Part shown: in pieces, positions 1 through 9,095 of the stretch | Position numbering within the stretch: position 1 is the first letter of the stretch | Layout: every line of letters begins with the position of its first letter | NCBI GenBank assembly: GCA_934757275.1 | Contig: CAKVLN010000003.1 | Span: 124,001 to 188,000 of the forward strand | From: an uncultured Candidatus Melainabacteria bacterium | GTDB lineage: Bacteria > Cyanobacteriota > Vampirovibrionia > Gastranaerophilales > Gastranaerophilaceae | Length of the DNA stretch: 64,000 bases | Reading direction: 5' to 3' | Program-made: the position numbers and the translations under genes | Notes under the pieces: model-generated | Seen by the model: the letters and a program-made list of their open reading frames with translations, nothing else | Told to the model about the DNA's origin: nothing | Databases searched by the model: none

Positions 1-201
1 AACTGATGATGGGTTTTCAGGGTTAATAGCTTCTGCAGAAAGTTTGATTGATTTGAACAAACCTTTACCATCGCAAATAACTTTTACTGAACCATTTGCA
101 GCTTCTCCAGAAATATCCATTTTATTAAGTTCGTCTTGAGCTTCTTTTAATCTTTTTTGAATATTTTGAGCCTGTTTCATCATATTCATCATGTTCATCA
201 T
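1..201 (-). CDS. ybaB: YbaB/EbfC nucleoid-associated protein (partial, N-terminal 67 aa)
   Basis: Small dimeric DNA-binding protein of the YbaB/EbfC family, which coats the nucleoid. The visible part opens with a methionine-rich stretch (MMNMMNMMKQAQ), then the helix KRLKEAQDELNKM and the GSVKVICDGKG strand region typical of the family. The other end runs off the window edge, so roughly the C-terminal third is missing. AGGAGG at 211-216 lies 9 nt before the first ATG, which fixes the start. It sits 28 nt downstream of yebC on the same strand and is probably co-transcribed with it; both act on DNA. Confidence 0.85.
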   Translation of the reverse strand, partial: MMNMMNMMKQAQNIQKRLKEAQDELNKMDISGEAANGSVKVICDGKGLFKSIKLSAEAINPENPSSV

Positions 202-229
202 AGTTGATTTCCTCCTACCTATGTACTCC

Positions 230-988
230 CTATAATTGTTCTTCTATTTTTGCCATTAAATCGTCATCAATATCAAAGTTTGCGTAAACATTCTGAACAT
301 CGTCGTGTTCTTCTAATTTACCCAACAATCTCATGATATTGATTGCAGTTTTTTCATCTGTAACTTCAATTGTATTCTGCGGAACTCTTGTAAATTCTGC
401 TGATGTAGATTTAAAACCTTCTGCCTCTAAACCTTCTGTCACAGGTTGCAAATTTGGAATAGAAGTATAAACTTTATATTCATCTTCCTCTTCTACAATA
501 TCTTCAGCGTCAAGCGTAATTGCTGCTTCAAAAAGTTTTTCGTAATCCACGTCATCTTTGTTGAAAGTGATGCAGCCTTTTTTATCGAACATCCAACCTA
601 CGCAACCAGTTTCACCTAAGTTGCCATTGAATTTTGTAAAGTAACTTCTAACGTCACCAGCAGTTCTATTTTTGTTATCAGTCATAGCCTCAACAACAAC
701 TGCTACACCGCCTGCGGCATAACCTTCGTAAACCATTTCATCATAGTTTTCGTTATTACCAGCACCAGAACCTTTTTCAATAGCTCTTTTGATATTATCG
801 TTTGGAAGTCCTGCAGCTTTTGCTTTTTCAATCGCAGTTCTAAGTCTGAAATTACCAGCTGGATCTGGACCACCTAATTTTGATGCAACAATAATTTCTC
901 TAGAGAATTTTTGAAATTCTGCTGCACGAAGTGAATCTGTTTTTGCTTTTTTATGTTTAATCGTTGACCATTTTGAGTGTCCGCTCAT
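230..988 (-). CDS. yebC: YebC/PmpR family regulatory protein
   Basis: Member of the YebC/PmpR (TACO1-like) family, variously described as a transcriptional regulator and as a factor relieving ribosome stalling on proline stretches. The full family length of about 250 aa is present, with the hallmark start MSGHSKWSTIKHKK, the RLRTAIEKAKAAGLPNDNI segment and the GGVAVVVEAMTDN strand. AAAGGGGAT precedes the ATG at normal spacing. It leads a two-gene unit with ybaB. Cytoplasmic; family assignment is secure, exact target is not visible from sequence. Confidence 0.95.
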   Translation of the reverse strand: MSGHSKWSTIKHKKAKTDSLRAAEFQKFSREIIVASKLGGPDPAGNFRLRTAIEKAKAAGLPNDNIKRAIEKGSGAGNNENYDEMVYEGYAAGGVAVVVEAMTDNKNRTAGDVRSYFTKFNGNLGETGCVGWMFDKKGCITFNKDDVDYEKLFEAAITLDAEDIVEEEDEYKVYTSIPNLQPVTEGLEAEGFKSTSAEFTRVPQNTIEVTDEKTAINIMRLLGKLEEHDDVQNVYANFDIDDDLMAKIEEQL

Positions 989-1178
989 AAAATATCCCCT
1001 TTATAATTAGTCTGTACTGCTTTACAATGATACATTAAAGGGTTTTATATAGCAATAGTTTTTTTATAAATGTTTATCTAATTTTAATCTTTTTAGATGA
1101 TGAAACTTTACAAACTTGATTATTTAATAAAAATGTAATAGAATACCATTATTGTTTTGATAAGAGGGAATAGTTGAA

Positions 1179-1718
1179 ATGAAAAAAGCTTTAATGATTG
1201 CATCAGTATTGCTAGTTGCCGTAGTTTCTACTGCATGTATCAACAATATTGCAGTGCAAGAGCTTAATAATAAAGCCGCAGAATATATGCAAAAAGGTGA
1301 TTATGAATCAGCAATGAACAGACTTCAAGCAAGTCTTGATTTGGATTCTACTATGTATGAAACATACTACAACCTTGGTATTGCATCAATTAACGCTAAA
1401 AAATACGAAAAAGCTATCGAAGCATTTGAAGGCGGAATTAAAATTAAACCAGATTTTGAAGATTTTTATTATTCTCTAGGTGTCGCACAAGCAGACCTTG
1501 CTGATGAATTGGTTGAAGTTACTGAAGACAAAAAAGAAATTAGTGATGAAGACAAAGCTAAAGCTATTGAATACAAAAAATCAGCAGTCGAAAATCTTAC
1601 AAAATATTTAGAACTTAAACCAACTGCAGAGGATAAACAAACTATCGAAGAGTTGATAGCAGAGTCTAATTCTTTTATCAACGGCGATGAATCAACTGCG
1701 AAAGAAGACGCAGAATAA
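1179..1718 (+). CDS. TPR-repeat lipoprotein
   Basis: Predicted lipoprotein: a short hydrophobic signal peptide ends in a lipobox (STAC, Cys at about residue 20). The mature part holds two to three tetratricopeptide repeats (residues about 28-130, for example YEKAIEAFEGGIKIKP) and an acidic tail. TPRs are protein-interaction scaffolds, so an envelope-assembly role is possible but not shown. AAGAGGG upstream serves as ribosome site. The stop codon overlaps the lgt start (TAATG), so the lipoprotein and the enzyme that lipidates it are translationally coupled. Confidence 0.8.
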   Translation: MKKALMIASVLLVAVVSTACINNIAVQELNNKAAEYMQKGDYESAMNRLQASLDLDSTMYETYYNLGIASINAKKYEKAIEAFEGGIKIKPDFEDFYYSLGVAQADLADELVEVTEDKKEISDEDKAKAIEYKKSAVENLTKYLELKPTAEDKQTIEELIAESNSFINGDESTAKEDAE

Positions 1719-2491
1719 TGTTTACTTCTCCATCACAAATTCTATGCACCATATTTGGTGTTAATATATATTATTACGGCGTAATTTTGGCGTTGGCTAT
1801 TTCAATCGGAACGCTTTTTTCTGATTGGGTAGGCACAAAGTATTTTGGCTTAAAAAATGAGACAATAATTGATTTAGCACCATACCTTATAATCTTTGGA
1901 ATTTTAGGCGCAAGATTGTATTATTGTACGCTTAATTACGATTTTTATTTAAGATTTCCTACAGAAATAATTGCAATTCGCCATGGAGGAATATCAATTC
2001 ACGGAGCAATTATAGGCGGTGCATTTGGGCTTTGGCTATTTAGTATTCGACACAAAATATCAGCTCTTAAATTGGCAGACGTTTGTGCATTAGGCTTGCC
2101 TTTAGCGCAGGCTATTGGAAGATGGGGTAATTTTTTTAATTCAGAAGCTTTTGGACGCCCTACAAATTTACCATGGAAATTGTATATTGCACCGCAATAC
2201 AGACCTATTCCTTATCAAGATTGCAGCTATTTCCACCCAGCTTTTTTGTATGAAAGCATTTTAGATATCGCTATTTTTGTAATTTTGTTTTTCTTGATGA
2301 AAAGTAACAAAATCAAAAAAGAAGGCAATCTTGCATTAATATATCTTATACTTTATTCTATCGTTAGAATACTAGTTGAGAGCGTAAGAATTGATTCTGT
2401 AAAATACCTTTTTGGTTTGCCTGTTGCAATCTGCGTGTCTATAAGTATAATTATTGTATCAATTATCATCTTAATTAGAAGAAAGGGTTGA
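1718..2491 (+). CDS. lgt: Prolipoprotein diacylglyceryl transferase
   Basis: Lgt transfers diacylglycerol from phosphatidylglycerol to the lipobox cysteine of prolipoproteins, in the inner membrane. The 257-aa protein is of normal length, has about seven hydrophobic segments, and contains the family signature at about residues 138-150 (GRWGNFFNSEAFG) plus the HGGISIHGAIIGG block carrying a functional histidine. It overlaps the upstream lipoprotein by one base and is followed after 4 nt by the skp-like gene, so three envelope genes form one unit. Ends with TGA. Confidence 0.96.
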   Translation: MFTSPSQILCTIFGVNIYYYGVILALAISIGTLFSDWVGTKYFGLKNETIIDLAPYLIIFGILGARLYYCTLNYDFYLRFPTEIIAIRHGGISIHGAIIGGAFGLWLFSIRHKISALKLADVCALGLPLAQAIGRWGNFFNSEAFGRPTNLPWKLYIAPQYRPIPYQDCSYFHPAFLYESILDIAIFVILFFLMKSNKIKKEGNLALIYLILYSIVRILVESVRIDSVKYLFGLPVAICVSISIIIVSIIILIRRKG

Positions 2492-2495
2492 TTTT

Positions 2496-2948
2496 ATGAA
2501 ATTAAAAAATACTATCACTTTATCATTAGCAAGTTTAATATTACTTACAACCTCTGCATTTGCAGCTCCAGAAGCTCAAAAAATCGCAGTTGTTGATATA
2601 CAAAAAGTTGTAGCATCTTCTGCACAAGTAAAAGCTTTGAAATCTACTCAAGATGCTAGAAACAAAGAACTTACAGATTTCATCAAAAAAGCTCAAGCCG
2701 ATGTAAACAAGCAAACTGATGACAAAAATAAAAAAGCACTTGCTTCTAAATATGAAAAACAATTAGTTGCGAAAAGAGAAGCTTATGCAAAAGACTATGC
2801 AACAAAACTAAAAGCAACTGACGCAAGTATAACAGAACAAATTGGCAAAAAAGCTACTGAAATGGGATACACAATGGTTCTTCCAAAATCAGCAGTTGTT
2901 TATGGTGGAGATGATATCACTGCAACAATTTTGAAGGTTATTAAATAA
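2496..2948 (+). CDS. OmpH/Skp-family periplasmic chaperone
   Basis: Skp/OmpH proteins are trimeric periplasmic holdases that keep outer-membrane proteins soluble before insertion. The 150-aa product has a clear Sec signal peptide (residues 1-23, cleaved after AFA), the start of the mature domain KIAVVDIQKVV typical of the family, and a long charged helix pair (about 45-105) forming the tentacles. It follows lgt in the same unit. Its presence is direct support for an outer membrane. The family call is firm; orthology with E. coli Skp is less so. Confidence 0.88.
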   Translation: MKLKNTITLSLASLILLTTSAFAAPEAQKIAVVDIQKVVASSAQVKALKSTQDARNKELTDFIKKAQADVNKQTDDKNKKALASKYEKQLVAKREAYAKDYATKLKATDASITEQIGKKATEMGYTMVLPKSAVVYGGDDITATILKVIK

Positions 2949-2949
2949 G

Positions 2950-3981
2950 ATGAAAGCAGTTCTTTTTTACGGTCCACAGGATATAAGATATGAAGAAACT
3001 AGAATTAAGCCTTTAGAAAAGGGCGAAATTTTGGTGAAAATTGAAGCTGCATTGACTTGCGGAACGGACGTTAAGACTTTTAGACGTGGACACCCCGTTC
3101 TAATTAAAGAGATTCCGTCCGGTTTTGGACACGAATTTTCTGGCGTGGTTGCAAAAATTGCACCAGACGTTAAAAACGTTAAAGTTGGTGATAGAGTTGT
3201 ATGCGCAAACTCTGCTCCTTGTGGTGAATGTTTTTATTGCAAGCGTGGTGAATACAATCTTTGCGAAAACTTAAACCTGCTAAACGGTGCTTATGCAGAA
3301 TATATCGTAGTTCCTGAAAGAATTGTAAAAAAGAACACACTAATTTTACCACCAAGCTTATCCTTTGAAAAAGCTGCTTTTTGCGAACCGTTAGCAAATG
3401 TTGTTCACGGTGTAGAAAGAACTGACATAAAAGCCGGACAAACTGTTGGCGTAATTGGAATTGGACCTATTGGTTTGATGTTTGCAAGACTATGCAAACT
3501 AAAAGGCGCACGAGTTATAGTTGCTGGTAGAAACCCACTTAAATTAAAGCTTGCAGAAGAATTTGCCCATGTAGATGATATAGTAGATTTAAAAAAATAT
3601 GCTAATCCTGAAAAAATCTTTAGAGATTTTTCAGATGAAGGCAAAGGCTTAGATGTAGCGATTGAATGCGTTGGCATGCCAGAGATTTGGGAACTTGTGT
3701 TCTCTTGTGTTCGCCCAGGAGGTACTGTTCACTTCTTTGGCGGCTGCAAATCAGGTTCAAAGGTAAGTTTTGACACAACAAAAATGCACTATGGCGATAT
3801 CCGCTTGATGAGCGTTTTCCACCACACGCCAAAATACTTTAGACAAGCACTCGATTTGATTGCTTCTGGCGAAGTTGAAGTCGAAAAACTCATCACTGCC
3901 GAACTTCCGCTTGAGAAAGTTGAATACGCAATGCAACAACACATTGCAGGCAACGCAATTAAGTTTTTGATTAGACCATAG
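2950..3981 (+). CDS. Zinc-dependent alcohol/polyol dehydrogenase (MDR family)
   Basis: Medium-chain NAD(P)-dependent dehydrogenase, 343 aa. The catalytic zinc site is visible (Cys37, His61-Glu62 in GHEFSGVV) with Glu146, and a structural zinc site of four cysteines (91, 94, 97, 105). The Rossmann dinucleotide motif GIGPIG lies at 170-175. The pattern is closest to sorbitol/threonine dehydrogenase-type enzymes; substrate cannot be told. It begins one base after the skp stop codon with no separate promoter visible, so it rides on the envelope operon although its function looks metabolic. Confidence 0.88.
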   Translation: MKAVLFYGPQDIRYEETRIKPLEKGEILVKIEAALTCGTDVKTFRRGHPVLIKEIPSGFGHEFSGVVAKIAPDVKNVKVGDRVVCANSAPCGECFYCKRGEYNLCENLNLLNGAYAEYIVVPERIVKKNTLILPPSLSFEKAAFCEPLANVVHGVERTDIKAGQTVGVIGIGPIGLMFARLCKLKGARVIVAGRNPLKLKLAEEFAHVDDIVDLKKYANPEKIFRDFSDEGKGLDVAIECVGMPEIWELVFSCVRPGGTVHFFGGCKSGSKVSFDTTKMHYGDIRLMSVFHHTPKYFRQALDLIASGEVEVEKLITAELPLEKVEYAMQQHIAGNAIKFLIRP

Positions 3982-3985
3982 CAAG

Positions 3986-5770
3986 TTACAACAAGAATTT
4001 GTCGTTTTCGATTATAGTTTTAGTTTCGCCAGTACGTTCGTTTATGGCAGTTATTTTCACGTTTTCACCACCGACCATAAAGTCTTCATGAATAGGTGAA
4101 AGGTTAATTTGGTTTTCCTTCATGTATTTTTTATAATCAGCATAATTCTTGATTTCGTTTGCGCCTTCTACACAATATCCGTAGGCTTTTCCTAGCGCAA
4201 AGTGACAAGTAGCATTCTCGTCCACTAGAGTTGTATTAAAAAATCTGCCAGTTTTTGCAATTGGAGAACCTGCAACAAAAGCAATTTCGCCCAATCTATC
4301 GGCATTTTCATTTGTCTTGATAAAATCTTTTAGCACATCTTCATTCTCTTTTGCGCTCACTTTGACAACTTTACCGTCTTTAAACTCAAAATTTATTCCC
4401 GTCACAAGTTTTTCATTAATTAGCAATGGCTTTGTAACCGCCAATTTGCCTTGTGCAGAATTTGCCATCGGCGCAGAGAAACTTTCCTCGGTTGGAATAT
4501 TTGGAATCGTGCTATGTTGATTTTTCTCATACTCTAATAATGGTCCTGCAAACTTTGATTTTGGAGAAAGTTTTATATTGAAATCTGTTTTTCCATCAGG
4601 TTTACCAGTTTTTGAATCGATACTTTCATAATGAAAACTTCTAAAACCTTGTTCTGCAAGCTCGTTTAACTTTTTTGTTCTTTCGATTAAATTTTTTCTA
4701 TGCTCACCCAATGCACCTATTCGGTTGATTTTGTTTGCGTCAAGAAAAGCCTGCTCAATACCATTAAAAGGTGCATCTTTCAATTCTGGATATGCTGAAA
4801 CACAAGTCTTTGTTGTCGGAATGTAATACACAAGCCAAGGCGTTTCATTAAATCGCTTATTATTAATCTCTGCCATCGCTTTTGAACGATTACTCCACCA
4901 TTTGTTAATTCTTTTGGTATCAACACCTTCCATTGAGTTTTGGAAACCAGCGTCAATATCTAATAAGGCAGTATCGGTTTTTAAAAATTCCTCGCTTGCC
5001 ATTTTATCATAAGTTGGAAACTCTTCTAAAATATCATCTTTTGCATATTTTAGCATACTAATTTTTGAATCTTCTGAAATTCTTACATCTACTAACTTTG
5101 ATTTATTTTCAGAATACAGATAATCAACAAGTTTTTCAACAAACGGCAAATGCTCTCTTTCTGCGGTTATCACAATTGATTGTCCTTGTTTTAAATCTAA
5201 AGCTTCTTTAAAAATTTCCTTTGGATTGATTTTAAATTTATCATAAATATTTTTAGGAATTTCAAGTTTCATCTTATTCGTTTCTGCAATGGTTTCAGCT
5301 TCTGTTAATCTAGAAAGCTTGTAAGGGTTATTCTTGTCAGAAAATTCTAAAAATAAAGCATTTGATTTTTGCAAATCTTCTCTTATCGCTTTTTGATACT
5401 CAAATTCTTCTTTGATGTTATATTTCTCTTTCAAGTTTTCAAGTTCAGGCTCAAGCACTTTATATTCCACCTTACCAGAACCTTTTTTGTAAGCAAGTTC
5501 GGAAAGAATATTCATAAAAGGCACAAACTTTGACTCTGCTCTCATATAAACTTTTTGGTTTTCTTTCAAACCGCTCAATAAAGTTTCTGCGAACATCTTC
5601 ATTTTTGTATTTGGAGTAACTTTAGCTAAAGCTTTAAAAGCCACAGAATTTGTTTGCAACACTCCTTCTTGCTCTCTCGTAAAATTATTTTGATTAGTTT
5701 TCTTCATTCGTTTTATACTGATTTTTTGATTATTTTGGGTTTTATTAATTGCAGAAACTTTCATTTGCAA
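3986..5770 (-). CDS. M29-family aminopeptidase with extra N-terminal region
   Basis: Metallo-aminopeptidase of family M29 (AmpS/PepS type). All metal-ligand motifs are present in the C-terminal part: NIPTEE (424-429), GEIAFV (494-499), HFALGKAYG (523-531) and SPIHEDFMVGG (558-568). Known M29 enzymes are about 410 aa; this one is 594 aa. The additional about 170 residues (56-160) look like a diverged copy of the following M29 N-domain (173-300). The first 50 residues are polar and Asn/Gln-rich, ending in VAFKAL, a motif shared with other proteins in the window. No signal peptide. AAAGGA precedes the ATG. Confidence 0.85.
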   Translation of the reverse strand: MQMKVSAINKTQNNQKISIKRMKKTNQNNFTREQEGVLQTNSVAFKALAKVTPNTKMKMFAETLLSGLKENQKVYMRAESKFVPFMNILSELAYKKGSGKVEYKVLEPELENLKEKYNIKEEFEYQKAIREDLQKSNALFLEFSDKNNPYKLSRLTEAETIAETNKMKLEIPKNIYDKFKINPKEIFKEALDLKQGQSIVITAEREHLPFVEKLVDYLYSENKSKLVDVRISEDSKISMLKYAKDDILEEFPTYDKMASEEFLKTDTALLDIDAGFQNSMEGVDTKRINKWWSNRSKAMAEINNKRFNETPWLVYYIPTTKTCVSAYPELKDAPFNGIEQAFLDANKINRIGALGEHRKNLIERTKKLNELAEQGFRSFHYESIDSKTGKPDGKTDFNIKLSPKSKFAGPLLEYEKNQHSTIPNIPTEESFSAPMANSAQGKLAVTKPLLINEKLVTGINFEFKDGKVVKVSAKENEDVLKDFIKTNENADRLGEIAFVAGSPIAKTGRFFNTTLVDENATCHFALGKAYGYCVEGANEIKNYADYKKYMKENQINLSPIHEDFMVGGENVKITAINERTGETKTIIENDKFLL

Positions 5771-5817
5771 TCCTTTCTTTTTTTATATAAAACCCTGTAA
5801 AAAAATTTTTTGCTATG

Positions 5818-6717
5818 TTATTTATTTAGAGGTCTGCCGAACATAATTTTCATGCCAGCAAAACGTTTGTTAAGCGTTCGCTGAAAACCTATTACAATAT
5901 CGTTTGTATTATTAATTACAACATTAATATTATCAATAATTGTATTTATGTTTGCAATAACACAATCAACGATTCCAATCGTATCAGTATTTATATGCGA
6001 TGTAGTTTTTGTAATATCAAGACTTGCATTCTCAAAATTCTTAGTCGTCCTTTCAATATTTTTTGTGGTCTGCTCAATATTTGCAAAAGAATTACTCAAG
6101 CGTTTTGGCTTTAATGAACTATTGAGTTCATACGAAGTTTCTTTTAAATTTTGACTTGTTTCAGCCAAGTTTTCTGCAGTAATTTTAATTGACGGACGAA
6201 TATCCTTCAAAATATCATTTGCTGTGCCAAAAAGTTCCGTTAACGCATCAAGCGTATCGCCAGCTGACGCAACAGTATTATTCAAATTATCTTTGATTTC
6301 ATCTAGTCCGCCAGCCTCGGCTTGTTTATCTATATAATCTCCAATATTAAGCCCCTTTTTGCCTTCTATCACAGAATGATTTTTTAGATAAGTAATAGAT
6401 GGTGCATTTGGGTATTCTAACTCTATATAATCTTTTTTGTTTTTTGACTTCATTTTGGCAGTTGTGTTGTCTGGCAAACTCAAATTTTTCGCATTCAAAA
6501 TCATCTCAACTTGCGTTTCTGTAAAATCTTTTGATGGGTGCACACGCACAGTACGTCCTAATTTAAAGCCTTTGTAATAAACATTCAAATTTTTAGGAAA
6601 CGGCTCTAAATCTTCAAACACGGCAGTAATGTGCATGTTATAGAAACTATGGACAAGAAACACAAACCCCGCAATCCCCAGAATTGCACCAAGAATTAAA
6701 ATAAGAAATTTTTTCAT
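5818..6717 (-). CDS. MCE/MlaD-type lipid-transfer protein
   Basis: MCE-domain protein likely anchored in the inner membrane and facing the periplasm. An N-terminal membrane segment (residues about 4-23) is followed by an MCE beta-barrel domain (about 30-125, VYYKGFKLGRTVRV in it) and a long Asn/Thr-rich helical tail (about 140-290) expected to form a coiled tube. MCE proteins shuttle phospholipids between membranes, usually with an MlaE/MlaF ABC transporter; neither partner is in this window. Length (299 aa) fits single-MCE proteins of diderms. Confidence 0.85.
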   Translation of the reverse strand: MKKFLILILGAILGIAGFVFLVHSFYNMHITAVFEDLEPFPKNLNVYYKGFKLGRTVRVHPSKDFTETQVEMILNAKNLSLPDNTTAKMKSKNKKDYIELEYPNAPSITYLKNHSVIEGKKGLNIGDYIDKQAEAGGLDEIKDNLNNTVASAGDTLDALTELFGTANDILKDIRPSIKITAENLAETSQNLKETSYELNSSLKPKRLSNSFANIEQTTKNIERTTKNFENASLDITKTTSHINTDTIGIVDCVIANINTIIDNINVVINNTNDIVIGFQRTLNKRFAGMKIMFGRPLNK

Positions 6718-6781
6718 ATTTTAATTATTAATAACTTCTATATTAATTTTATCGGACAGTCGGGCATTGTTCTAAGTTATT

Positions 6782-6878
6782 GGTGCAAAAAATTGCACCC
6801 TACGTTTGTTCAAGTATCATACCTTCAACATTGAACGTATTTTATTAAGAAATGTAGGGTGCTGTCGTTTGACGCACC
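6782..6878. repeat. Nested inverted-repeat intergenic element
   Basis: Noncoding stretch built of inverted repeats. GCACCCTACGTTT (6795-6807) is mirrored by AAATGTAGGGTGC (6850-6862) with one mismatch; inside it GTTCAA and TTGAAC pair. Short hairpins of the GGTGC...GCACC type lie at both ends (6782-6799 and 6858-6878). This looks like a small palindromic MITE/REP-like remnant and may also end transcription of the formyltransferase gene. No ORF. Confidence 0.5.
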
Positions 6879-6879
6879 A

Positions 6880-7839
6880 TTAACTTAATTGCGACAAAAT
6901 CTCGCCAACTCGCATTTCACGTTTAATATAATTCTTTGTAAAAATTCTATCTACCTTCTTGTAAAGCACAACAGGCATTTTTAAAATCTTATTATCGCCA
7001 CACAAAACGCTAATCTTCTTATCTTCAATCTCACAAATTGTACCAGCGTCTTTATATTCGCTATTATTATCAACAAGCTCTGCGCCAAACGGTGAAACTG
7101 CAAAACAAGTATTTTTATGATAAAAATACGCCTCACTCCATGGATAAATCGCACGCACAAGAGCATAATTTTCTTCTGCAGATTTAGTGAAATCTAGCTC
7201 CAAATCACTCGGATTGGAATAATAGCTTGCCTTATCTTCTCTTTGCGTAAGTGGAATTATTATATCTTCTCTTAAAGCTTTCAAAAGCTCGCACACAACA
7301 CCTCTTGCTGTCAAAACAGTACGCTCTTTCAAAGATTTCCCTGTATCAGAAGGATAAATCTTAACCTCCTCTTGCGCCAAAATCGCACCGGTATCGAACC
7401 CCTTTTCCATTAGATGAAAAGTTATTCCACTCATTTGTTCACAATTTCTAATTGTCCAAAAATATGGGTTTGGACCTCTATACTGCGGTAAAAGCGATGG
7501 GTGCGCATTTATTGTTGCAATTTTAGGTAAGTCATAAATCTCTTTTTTGAATTTCTCACCCCAAGAACCTACCAAAATAATATCAGGGTTGAGTTTTAAA
7601 AGCTCACGCTTAAATTTTTCACTGTTTACACTATTAACTTCTATTTCTGGCAAATTATAGCTTTTGACATAATTGTATTCAAGCGAGGGATTAAAAATAT
7701 CCTTCAAACGCCTTAAAAGAGGTGAATACTTAATAGTTTCACGCCTCAGCACGCCTACTATTTCGCAATTCGCATCAAGAGCACCTGCGATTAAGTTTGT
7801 AAACATTTCACCATAACCAACTATAACTACTTTAAGCAT
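6880..7839 (-). CDS. Methionyl-tRNA formyltransferase family protein
   Basis: Uses 10-formyl-tetrahydrofolate to formylate an amino group; most likely Met-tRNA(fMet) for translation initiation (Fmt). The catalytic triad of the family is visible: Asn111 and His113 in NAHPSLLPQYRG, and Asp149 in GFDTG. Length (319 aa) fits Fmt, with a C-terminal OB-like domain (about 210-315). The sequence around the active site (NPYFWTIRN) is divergent, so a sugar-nucleotide formyltransferase is an alternative. It overlaps the ribF stop by 13 nt, so the two are co-translated. Confidence 0.75.
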   Translation of the reverse strand: MLKVVIVGYGEMFTNLIAGALDANCEIVGVLRRETIKYSPLLRRLKDIFNPSLEYNYVKSYNLPEIEVNSVNSEKFKRELLKLNPDIILVGSWGEKFKKEIYDLPKIATINAHPSLLPQYRGPNPYFWTIRNCEQMSGITFHLMEKGFDTGAILAQEEVKIYPSDTGKSLKERTVLTARGVVCELLKALREDIIIPLTQREDKASYYSNPSDLELDFTKSAEENYALVRAIYPWSEAYFYHKNTCFAVSPFGAELVDNNSEYKDAGTICEIEDKKISVLCGDNKILKMPVVLYKKVDRIFTKNYIKREMRVGEILSQLS

Positions 7840-8651
7840 GCCTCAATATCCTTTTTAATTTGCGCTTTCAATTCGTCCAAATTCTTGAACTTAACCTCGC
7901 TTCTTATGCGATTTAAAACTTCTATCCTAAGATTTTGACCGTACAAATCACCCTCAAAATCTAAAATATGCGTTTCTGCAACTGGCGTCAAAGTATTATT
8001 AACAGTCGGTTTCATACCCCAATTCATAATACCTCGTCTATCGTCAATTTTTACAGAATATACTCCATAAGGTATTTTAACTATTTTTTCTGGATAATCA
8101 ATATTTGCGGTCGGAAAACCTATCGTTCGCCCTATTTGCGCACCCTTTTTTACAACGCCTGAAATCACAAAATTGCTACCTAATAGCTCTGTTGCATCGG
8201 AAACTTCACCCTGAATTAATTTATTTTTAATCAGAGTTGAACTCACAATTTCGCCATTTTTAGTTAAAGGTGGAACGCAAAAGTACTTATATCCGAATTT
8301 TTCTTGATTTTTGGCTAAGAAATCTGTATCACCGCTGCGATTTTTTCCAAAAGTATAATTAAACCCCGTAGATATAAGAATTGGCGCATATTCTTGTTTT
8401 AGAAATTCTAAAAACTCCTCAGGTGACATGCCAGAAATTTGCGAGAAATCTAACTCAACAATCTCTTTTACACCTAGAGCTTTAATTTTTTTGAAAGACT
8501 CTTCTCTTGTCAAAATCAACTCTTTTGACTTATTAAAATTCTTTAAAGTAATTAAAATGGGACATGACGAATTTTTGATTGCACATGAAATAACTTTTTG
8601 GTGTGCAAGATGAACCCCATCAAAAAAACCTAGAATTAAACCATTTTTCAT
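7827..8651 (-). CDS. ribF: Bifunctional riboflavin kinase/FAD synthetase
   Basis: RibF makes FMN and then FAD from riboflavin. The N-terminal FAD synthetase domain starts with GFFDGVHLAHQ (residues 8-18), the nucleotidyltransferase motif; the C-terminal kinase domain has GRTIGFPTANI and WGMKPTVNN. Length 274 aa is slightly short of the usual about 310. It lies just after a small FxxL-motif gene and overlaps the formyltransferase gene downstream. No strong Shine-Dalgarno is seen before its ATG. Confidence 0.93.
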   Translation of the reverse strand: MKNGLILGFFDGVHLAHQKVISCAIKNSSCPILITLKNFNKSKELILTREESFKKIKALGVKEIVELDFSQISGMSPEEFLEFLKQEYAPILISTGFNYTFGKNRSGDTDFLAKNQEKFGYKYFCVPPLTKNGEIVSSTLIKNKLIQGEVSDATELLGSNFVISGVVKKGAQIGRTIGFPTANIDYPEKIVKIPYGVYSVKIDDRRGIMNWGMKPTVNNTLTPVAETHILDFEGDLYGQNLRIEVLNRIRSEVKFKNLDELKAQIKKDIEACLK

Positions 8652-8654
8652 AAA

Positions 8655-8903
8655 CTAAGCTATAGTATTAAGCTTTTTGCCTAAAATTTGTTTGTGGCAA
8701 AAATTCTTCCACTCATTGATATTGTCATAAACTTGAGGTAATTTATCAGCCGAAACTGACTTTTTATTGTTATTAGAATAAGGTGTTAAAGAATTAAATG
8801 AAGTATCACCAATAGTTTCATTGCTACGATTATTGTAAAACGGCATATTACTACTTATATTGTAACCATTATTGCGATTTACAGATATTGCAGAAACTAA
8901 CAT
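8655..8903 (-). CDS. Small Asn-rich hypothetical protein with N-terminal VSAI and TSFNSL motifs
   Basis: Unrecognised 82-aa protein. The start chosen is the ATG at 8903 (MLVSAISVNRNN), because a longer frame upstream begins in promoter-like DNA without a ribosome site. The first half is Asn/Ser-rich and low complexity and contains DTSFNSLTP (33-41); the second half has a short helix with INEWKNFCHKQILGKK. No signal peptide or membrane segment. Its VSAI-x(2)-N opening matches that of the M29 aminopeptidase in this window. It ends 3 nt before ribF. Confidence 0.55.
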   Translation of the reverse strand: MLVSAISVNRNNGYNISSNMPFYNNRSNETIGDTSFNSLTPYSNNNKKSVSADKLPQVYDNINEWKNFCHKQILGKKLNTIA

Positions 8904-9095
8904 AGTCACCCCTTTTTCTAATTGTCTGGAGCCTAAAGTACATGCCTTATAAACTCCCACAAGCAGATTGTACCACACTATCAATTTTAGTGCAATAAGT
9001 TTGTTGGGGAATTTTGAAAGTTTTTTGTAATTAACTTTTCACCTTGTTCATGCTAAAATCTGTTTATAAAACAAATATATAGAGGAAAATTAACC

